A stretch of 9,988 nt of DNA from an uncultured Eubacteriales bacterium (GTDB lineage: Bacteria > Bacillota > Clostridia > Christensenellales > QALW01): assembly GCA_900552055.1 (NCBI GenBank), contig URYI01000071.1, positions 1-9,988 on the forward strand. Reading direction: 5' to 3'. The translations under genes and the position numbers were made by a program. A model generated the notes under the pieces. That model worked only from the letters and a program-made list of their open reading frames with translations. It did not search any database and had not been told where the DNA came from. How positions within the stretch are numbered: the first letter of the stretch is position 1; every line of letters begins with the position of its first letter. Shown here piece after piece: positions 5,881-9,988 of this stretch.

Positions 5881-7359
5881 ATGTCTGGCGTGAAAAATTA
5901 TCTTGCGTTTGATTTTGGTGCGTCCAGCGGGCGTGCTATTTTAGGGAAACTGCATGAGGGCAAGCTGGAATTGGAGGAGATACACCGTTTCAGCAATGAC
6001 CCGGTGGAAATAAACGGCCATTACTATTGGGATACTTTCCGGCTGTTTTATGAGATTAAGCAGGGGCTTATTAAATACGCGCAGGGGAATTACGGGCCGC
6101 TTGAGGGCATAGGAATAGACGCCTGGGGAGTGGATTTCGGGCTTATAGGCCCTTCTGGCGAATTGCTGGGCGTGCCCTATCATTACAGGGATTCGCGTAC
6201 TGACGGCATGATGGAGGAAGCGGACAAGCTTATGGGGCGCCGCCGCATATTTGACGAGAGCGGAATTTCGCACGAATTCTTTAATACCGTCAATCAGCTG
6301 CTGGCCATGGTAAAGCAGGATTCCCCGGCTCTTAAATATGCTAAACACCTGCTTTTTATTCCTGACCTTTTTGATTATTTCCTTACCGGGGAAGTGGGGA
6401 CGGAGTTCTGCGAGGCCACTACCAGTCAGCTGGTCAACCCGGTAACGCGCACCTGGTCGGATGAAATATTGAAAAATCTGGGGATTCCCCGCGGCATATT
6501 TACCGATATTCAATATCCCGGCACCCTCAGGGGCAGGCTGCTTCCCTCTATACAGCAGGAGACGGGGCTGGGAACTGTGCCGGTTTACGCCGTCGCTTCG
6601 CATGATACCAATTCCGCTTCGGCCGCTGTGCCGGCTAAAGGAGATTCCTGGGCCTTTCTTTCCAGCGGTACCTGGTCGCTTTTGGGTATAGAAGTGGACA
6701 AGCCGGTTGTGAACGATGCTACCTATAACTATAATTATACCAACGAGGGCGCCGTAGGGGGCAGATATAATCTGCTGAAAAATATCATGGGCATGTGGAT
6801 TATCCAGCAGCTGCGCGCCGATTGGGAGCGCCGAGGAGAAAAGTATTCCTTTGGCGAGCTGGTTAAGCTTGCGGAGGGCGCGCAGCCCTTTAAGGCCTTT
6901 ATCAATCCGGACGACCCGCTGTTTGTGCCGCCTGTGGATATGGATAAGAGAATTATGCAGTACTGCGAACGCACCAATCAGCAGGTGCCCAAGACTAAGG
7001 GAGAGATACTGCGCTGCGCCTATGAGTCCTTAGCCCTTAAGTACCGTCAGGCCATAGAGGGGCTGGAAGAAATAACGGGCAAAAAAATAGATACGCTGCA
7101 TATTGTGGGCGGCGGCTGCCAGAATGCAATGCTTAATCAAATGACGGCCAATTCTACCAACCGCAGGGTAGTAACCGGACCGGTGGAAGGCACGGCCATA
7201 GGCAATCTGCTTGTGCAGGCTATGGCTGCGGGAGAAATTAAGGATATTCAGGAGCTGCGAAGTGTGGTTGCGGCTTCATTCCCCAATGAAATTTATCAGC
7301 CGGAGGAAAAGGAGGCCTGGGATAAGGCGTATGAGGCATATAAGAAGGTGACCATTTGA
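5881..7359 (+). CDS. rhaB: Rhamnulokinase (L-rhamnulose kinase)
   Basis: A cytoplasmic FGGY-family sugar kinase that phosphorylates L-rhamnulose with ATP to L-rhamnulose 1-phosphate, the second step of rhamnose breakdown. The 492 residues are full length. The N-terminal ATP-phosphate loop is FDFGASSGRAILG (10-22). GIDAWGVDFGLI (78-89) and HYRDSRTDGM (101-110) are typical of RhaB. ASHDTNSASAAVPAK (239-253) contains the presumed catalytic base Asp242, SSGTWSLLG is at 261-269, and HIVGGGCQNAMLNQMTAN (407-424) and GPVEGTAIGN (433-442) form the C-terminal ATP-binding half. GGAGG at 5869-5873, 7 bases before ATG 5881, fixes the start over an in-frame TTG at 5863. No rhamnose isomerase, aldolase, transporter or regulator is in the window, so it stands apart from a rha cluster. 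Its stop overlaps the mrnC start. Another FGGY sugar substrate cannot be fully excluded. Confidence 0.92.
   Translation: MSGVKNYLAFDFGASSGRAILGKLHEGKLELEEIHRFSNDPVEINGHYYWDTFRLFYEIKQGLIKYAQGNYGPLEGIGIDAWGVDFGLIGPSGELLGVPYHYRDSRTDGMMEEADKLMGRRRIFDESGISHEFFNTVNQLLAMVKQDSPALKYAKHLLFIPDLFDYFLTGEVGTEFCEATTSQLVNPVTRTWSDEILKNLGIPRGIFTDIQYPGTLRGRLLPSIQQETGLGTVPVYAVASHDTNSASAAVPAKGDSWAFLSSGTWSLLGIEVDKPVVNDATYNYNYTNEGAVGGRYNLLKNIMGMWIIQQLRADWERRGEKYSFGELVKLAEGAQPFKAFINPDDPLFVPPVDMDKRIMQYCERTNQQVPKTKGEILRCAYESLALKYRQAIEGLEEITGKKIDTLHIVGGGCQNAMLNQMTANSTNRRVVTGPVEGTAIGNLLVQAMAAGEIKDIQELRSVVAASFPNEIYQPEEKEAWDKAYEAYKKVTI
7345..7350 (+). promoter_or_regulatory. Ribosome binding site supporting the TTG start of mrnC
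   Basis: AAGGTG inside the final rhaB codons lies 5 bases before TTG 7356. The first in-frame ATG (7389) has no purine-rich site upstream, so the TTG start, overlapping the rhaB TGA, is preferred. Confidence 0.55.
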
Positions 7360-7826
7360 CCATATTGGATTTATGCCTGAACAATCCTATGGACAAGCTC
7401 CAGGCGCGCCAGCTTAACCCTGTGAGCCTGGCCTTTGCGGGGGACAGCGTGTATGATTTATATGTGCGCGCACGGCTTGTCCGAGATATTGGCTGCAATT
7501 CGCATAAACTGCATTGCATGGCTATAAGATATGTGAGCGCGCGCGGCCAGGCGGCGGGCTTTGAACGCATTAGGGAAGCGCTCAGCGAAGAGGAATTATA
7601 TATTTTTAAGCGGGGGCGCAACGCTAATCCGGCTACAATTCCTAAGAACGCAAATATAAGCGATTACAGGACGGCAACGGGGCTTGAGGCTCTGCTGGGC
7701 TATCTTTTTCTTACAGGTCAGACCGACAGGATAGGCAGCCTTATGCAAATTATATTGGATGACAGCGGTGAAGCAGATGATTTAAGCGCCGGCGCGCATT
7801 CAGAAGCCGGAGGAACGGAGCAATAA
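7356..7826 (+). CDS. mrnC: Mini-ribonuclease III
   Basis: A small RNase III-like endonuclease lacking the double-stranded-RNA-binding domain; in Bacillus it matures 23S rRNA ends. The 156 residues are slightly longer than usual because of an acidic tail (DDSGEADDLSAGAHSEAGG). The catalytic-domain signatures are visible: NPVSLAFAGDSVYDLYVRARLV (21-42), with Asp30 in the metal-binding position, FKRGRNANPATIPKNA (84-99) and YRTATGLEALLGYLFLTG (104-121), with Glu111 as the second acidic site. Translation probably starts at TTG 7356 within the rhaB stop codon region, so it is coupled to rhaB; a shorter form from ATG 7389 (145 residues) would keep all motifs. In many Firmicutes this gene follows cysS; here rhaB occupies that place. 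rlmB starts immediately after its stop. Confidence 0.9.
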   Translation: MTILDLCLNNPMDKLQARQLNPVSLAFAGDSVYDLYVRARLVRDIGCNSHKLHCMAIRYVSARGQAAGFERIREALSEEELYIFKRGRNANPATIPKNANISDYRTATGLEALLGYLFLTGQTDRIGSLMQIILDDSGEADDLSAGAHSEAGGTEQ

Positions 7827-8807
7827 ATGAAAAACGGAAACTTTGATAAAAACAATTATAGAGAAGCGGGGCGGGGCAAGCGCCCGGCCGGCAAAAAATC
7901 CGGACCGCGCGGCAATAGCGGACAAACAGGAAAAGAATATTTCCGGCCGGAGCAAAAGGCGAACAGCGGGAAAAGAAATTTAAAACAACAGGGCGAGGCA
8001 AGACATTTTAATAAAAGAGATTATGGGCAGCATGAAGAAATAATCAGTCCTGAAAACAGGCCGGGCGCCGAGGACATGCATGAAAATATGCTGGAAGGGC
8101 GCAATCCTGTAAGGGAAGCTATACGCGCGGGCCGGGATATAGAACGCATACTGGTAAGCGAGGCGGCGCTGGAGGGATCATCAAGGGATATAGTAAAACT
8201 GGCCAGAGATAAAGGTATCCTGGTACACCAGACGGATAAGGCCAAATTGGATAAGCTGTCCCAGACAGGAGTGCATCAGGGCATTATAGCGTTTGTGGCC
8301 GCCAAAAACTACTGCGAAATAGAGGATATCCTCTCTTATGCGCGTGAAAAAGGAGAGGACCCCTTTATTATAGTGCTGGACGGTATAACCGACCCGCAGA
8401 ACCTCGGCTCTATTCTGCGCAGCGCCGAATGCGCGGGAGTGCACGGCGTAATTATTCCCAAGCGCCGCGCTGTGGGTCTTACGCCTGTTGTGGCTAAGGC
8501 GTCTGCCGGAGCCGTGGAATATATGAGGGTGGCGAAAGTAAATAATATCCCGCAGACCATAGAGCGCCTTAAGAAGGAAGGGCTTTGGATATTCGGCGCC
8601 CATCCTGAAGGGGAGAGCTATGTTAAAACCAACCTGACCGGGCCGCTGGCCATTGTTATAGGAGCGGAGGGCGAAGGCTTGTCCCAATTAACCAGAACCC
8701 GCTGCGACCGGCTTATAGCTTTGCCGCTTAAGGGACAGATAGAATCTCTTAACGCCGCCGTTTCGGCAGCGGTTATAATGTACGAGGCGCTGAGGCAGAG
8801 AAGCTGA
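7827..8807 (+). CDS. rlmB: 23S rRNA 2'-O-ribose methyltransferase RlmB (TrmH/SPOUT family)
   Basis: An S-adenosylmethionine-dependent SPOUT methyltransferase that modifies a guanosine ribose in the 23S rRNA peptidyl-transferase region (G2251 in E. coli numbering). The conserved core begins at MLEGRNPVREAI (88-99), the substrate-binding N domain. The three SPOUT motifs follow: DGITDPQNLGSILRSAECAG (185-204), IVIGAEGEGLSQLT (276-289) and PLKGQIESLNAAVSAAVIMYE (300-320), the knotted cofactor site. Residues 1-87 are an unusual, basic, Gly/Lys/Arg/Asn/Gln-rich extension without hydrophobic core, so the total of 326 exceeds the usual length of about 250. ATG 7827 directly abuts the mrnC TAA, with CGGAG at 7816-7820 and GGAGGA at 7809-7814 upstream. 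Another TrmH-family rRNA/tRNA target is possible, but the mrnC-rlmB-sigH context favours RlmB. Confidence 0.9.
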   Translation: MKNGNFDKNNYREAGRGKRPAGKKSGPRGNSGQTGKEYFRPEQKANSGKRNLKQQGEARHFNKRDYGQHEEIISPENRPGAEDMHENMLEGRNPVREAIRAGRDIERILVSEAALEGSSRDIVKLARDKGILVHQTDKAKLDKLSQTGVHQGIIAFVAAKNYCEIEDILSYAREKGEDPFIIVLDGITDPQNLGSILRSAECAGVHGVIIPKRRAVGLTPVVAKASAGAVEYMRVAKVNNIPQTIERLKKEGLWIFGAHPEGESYVKTNLTGPLAIVIGAEGEGLSQLTRTRCDRLIALPLKGQIESLNAAVSAAVIMYEALRQRS

Positions 8808-8937
8808 CAGCTTTATTAGACTTTCGCGGGCCGCGGGGCTTTTGCCTGCTTCGCGGAAGAATTGCAGCCTTTGTTTCCGCAGGGCTTTATAAATATTCTG
8901 CGCAGAAGCCGCCTGCTGATTTTAGAACTATTCAGAA

Positions 8938-8960
8938 GCGGCGCCCGTATGGGCGCGCGC
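8938..8960 (+). promoter_or_regulatory. GC-rich hairpin just upstream of sigH
   Basis: GCGCCC (8941-8946) and GGGCGC (8951-8956) pair perfectly around a GTAT loop. The stem extends by GCG (8938-8940) with CGC (8958-8960) across one bulged base. No T run follows, so it is not a terminator of rlmB. It ends 13 bases before the first sigH ATG (8974) and 40 before the second (9001), where it could influence sigH translation. The remaining gap from 8808 shows only weaker hairpins and no promoter I would defend. Confidence 0.5.
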
Positions 8961-8973
8961 CGGCGGGGCGGAT

Positions 8974-9618
8974 ATGCCGCGGGAAAGGATTAAGGAATAT
9001 ATGCCTGACAAATATCAGGATATGGAGGATGCTGAGATTGTCTCTCTGGCTCAGGCGGGAGATGTCCAAGCTTCCGAATATATAATGATTAAGTATAAAA
9101 ATCTGGTGCGCAGCAAGGCTCATGCCTATTTCATTATGGGGGCCGAAACGGAGGATTTGCTTCAGGAGGGCATGATAGGCCTTTTTAAGGCTATAAGGGA
9201 TTATGACCAGGAAAAGAATGATTCCTTTTATGCCTTTGCCGTTATGTGCATAAGACGCCAGCTTATTTCCGCGCTCAAGAGAGCGACCAGGCAGAAACAT
9301 ATACCCCTTAATTCCTATGTGTCTCTTAATAAATCCATATACGATGAGGAAAACGAGCGTACATTAATGGACGTGCTTACAGCGCGGGGAGTATCCAATC
9401 CCGAACAGCTCATGATAGCGCAGCAGGAATATGAATTTATCAACGCTAAAATTGAAAATGTACTGTCTGATTTTGAACGCGCAGTGTTAAAGGAATATAT
9501 TGCGGGGAAAAGCTACAGCGAAATAGCATCAGATATGAATACTCAGCCCAAGAGCGTGGATAATGCATTGCAGAGGGTAAAGTCCAAACTGGAAAGAGCG
9601 TTAAGAAGCATAATGTAG
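8974..9618 (+). CDS. sigH: RNA polymerase sigma-H factor (early sporulation / stationary phase)
   Basis: A sigma-70 family factor that directs transcription of early sporulation and transition-phase genes. The 214 residues match the family. Region 2 covers about 35-118: YKNLVRSKAHAYFIMGAETE, DLLQEGMIGLFKAIRDY (the core-binding and -10 block), then CIRRQLISALKRATRQKHIP and LNSYVSLNK, close to the classical SigH sequence. Region 4 lies at about 164-211, with a helix-turn-helix in AGKSYSEIASDMNTQPKSVDNALQRVK. The start is uncertain. ATG 8974 gives the usual 16-residue leader before MEDAEIV but only a poor GGGGCGG site. ATG 9001 has AAGGA 4 bases upstream and would give 205 residues. The yacP gene found before sigH in many Firmicutes is absent. 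A gap of 166 bases separates it from rlmB. Confidence 0.94.
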   Translation: MPRERIKEYMPDKYQDMEDAEIVSLAQAGDVQASEYIMIKYKNLVRSKAHAYFIMGAETEDLLQEGMIGLFKAIRDYDQEKNDSFYAFAVMCIRRQLISALKRATRQKHIPLNSYVSLNKSIYDEENERTLMDVLTARGVSNPEQLMIAQQEYEFINAKIENVLSDFERAVLKEYIAGKSYSEIASDMNTQPKSVDNALQRVKSKLERALRSIM

Positions 9619-9654
9619 CGCTTTAGTTTTTGATACCTGCATTGGCAGGATGAG

Positions 9655-9699
9655 TTATAAAGAATAACGGCGCGCGGCTGATTATCTGCCGCACGCCGT
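9655..9699 (-). terminator. Intrinsic terminator of the small - strand gene
   Basis: The arms 9667-9678 and 9688-9699 form a 12-base-pair stem with one G-U pair and a 9-base loop. On the - strand it is followed by TATTCTTTA. It lies 26 bases past the stop of the 33-codon gene. The + strand side has only a weak pyrimidine stretch (CTCTGTCC), but the stem could also slow transcription leaving sigH, for which I see no other good terminator. Confidence 0.7.
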
Positions 9700-9725
9700 C
9701 TCTGTCCACCAAAATAACGGACGTT

Positions 9726-9827
9726 TTAGTCGTTCTTGTCAGAACAGTCTTGCGTATTAGAACGGTTATTCTTCTGCTGATTCTTGTTCTGATTATTTTT
9801 CTGATTCTTGTTTTGGTTATTGCCCAT
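9726..9827 (-). CDS. Small Asn/Gln/Lys-rich protein, probable forespore protein
   Basis: A 33-residue protein, MGNNQNKNQKNNQNKNQQKN followed by NRSNTQDCSDKND. More than half of the residues are Asn, Gln or Lys. An 8-residue unit (NNQNKNQK) occurs twice, at 3-10 and 11-19, the second copy with one extra Gln. The tail is acidic with a single Cys. The gene is supported by its signals rather than its length: ATG at 9827, AAAGGA (9838-9843) 10 bases upstream, a sporulation-type promoter (9862-9891), and a strong terminator 26 bases after the stop. Small Asn/Gln/Lys-rich hydrophilic proteins of this kind are found in spore formers, but I cannot assign a named family. It converges on sigH. The longer - strand frame over the same bases (9623-9892) lacks these features and is Arg/Ile/Thr-rich nonsense. 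Confidence 0.68.
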   Translation of the reverse strand: MGNNQNKNQKNNQNKNQQKNNRSNTQDCSDKND

Positions 9828-9861
9828 GAAAAAAACATCCTTTCATAATTGGTTTCGAGTT

Positions 9862-9891
9862 TAGTTTTGCCATATCTGTGCTGTTTATACA
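9862..9891 (-). promoter_or_regulatory. Sigma-F/sigma-G-like forespore promoter
   Basis: On the - strand, TGTATA (9891-9886) is the -35 element. GGCAAAACTA (9871-9862) matches the sigma-F -10 pattern GGNNANAHTR at every fixed position, after a 14-base spacer counted to GG. Read as sigma-G, the -10 is AAAACTA, 5 of 7 against CATACTA, with a 17-base spacer. The start would be near 9855, giving a short leader that contains the ribosome site. Both factors act in the forespore. Confidence 0.6.
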
Positions 9892-9971
9892 TATAAATAT
9901 TTTTATTTTTTAAGGCGTGCGTTTATTCGTATAGGCAGAGCAAAAGAAAATAAGCCGGGGGGCGGCGTTTG

Positions 9972-9988
9972 CGGCGCTGAAAGCGCCG
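9972..9988. other. GC-rich hairpin cut by the window end
   Basis: CGGCGCT (9972-9978) and AGCGCCG (9982-9988) pair through 7 bases around a GAA loop. It could be the stem of a + strand terminator or leader, but what follows is outside the window. On the - strand no T run follows. Confidence 0.35.

Noticed and set aside
5730..5912. 60-codon + strand frame before rhaB
   Set aside because: It starts inside the terminator hairpin, crosses the promoter and ends inside rhaB, with no ribosome site.
5941..6603. 220-codon - strand frame inside rhaB
   Set aside because: It lies wholly opposite conserved rhaB sequence; it is long only because of the codon pattern of the + strand gene.
8808..8930. Terminator for rlmB or promoter for sigH in the intergenic gap
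   Set aside because: Several short GC-rich inverted repeats and a TATAAA are present, but no stem is followed by a proper T run and no -35 lies at usable spacing.
9636..9649. CCTGC-ATTG-GCAGG hairpin after sigH as a terminator
   Set aside because: The stem is only 5 base pairs with no T run after it on either strand.
9738..9823. Repeat-like AT-rich stretch as a possible CRISPR or short tandem repeat array
   Set aside because: The repeats are the codons for the Asn/Gln/Lys units of the 33-residue protein; there are no spacers of regular length.
9623..9892. 89-codon open frame on the - strand
   Set aside because: It overlaps the well-supported 33-codon gene in another frame, runs through the terminator stem and promoter, has no good ribosome site, and its Arg/Ile/Thr-rich translation looks like an out-of-frame reading.

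Overview
The window looks like chromosomal DNA from an endospore-forming Firmicute of the class Clostridia. The reasons are a spoVAC-spoVAD-spoVAE cluster without the other spoVA genes, the mrnC-rlmB-sigH block typical of that class, moderate GC, and purine-rich Shine-Dalgarno sites. All recognisable genes run on the + strand except one 33-codon gene near the right end. Everything here is read by eye, with no database search.

Left part (1-2370): an intrinsic terminator closes an upstream transcription unit. It is followed by a tightly packed, overlapping cluster: a small single-pass membrane protein of unknown function, then SpoVAC, SpoVAD and SpoVAE, which load dipicolinic acid into the forespore. 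A hairpin with a T-rich tail ends the cluster.

Middle part (about 2400-5780): a visibly more AT-rich accessory insert with its own extended -10 promoter. It encodes a large secreted protein of about 800 residues: signal peptide, a leader of the kind seen in wall-associated/RHS-like proteins, a DNRLRE-type region, a ricin-type beta-trefoil, and an unrecognised C-terminal domain of about 245 residues. Its reading frame is broken by a -1 shift near 2813. Nine bases downstream is a small membrane-anchored protein. The pair has the layout of a secreted effector with a protective partner, but that role is inference. A long imperfect hairpin with a T-rich tail closes the insert.

Right part (about 5790-9988): a strong promoter precedes rhaB (rhamnulokinase), whose stop codon overlaps the TTG start of mrnC (Mini-RNase III). 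rlmB (23S rRNA 2'-O-methyltransferase) follows with no gap. After 166 bases comes sigH, the early-sporulation sigma factor. Converging on sigH from the - strand is a 33-residue Asn/Gln/Lys-rich protein with a sigma-F/sigma-G-like promoter and a strong terminator. It is probably a small forespore protein. The last bases hold a GC-rich hairpin cut by the window end.
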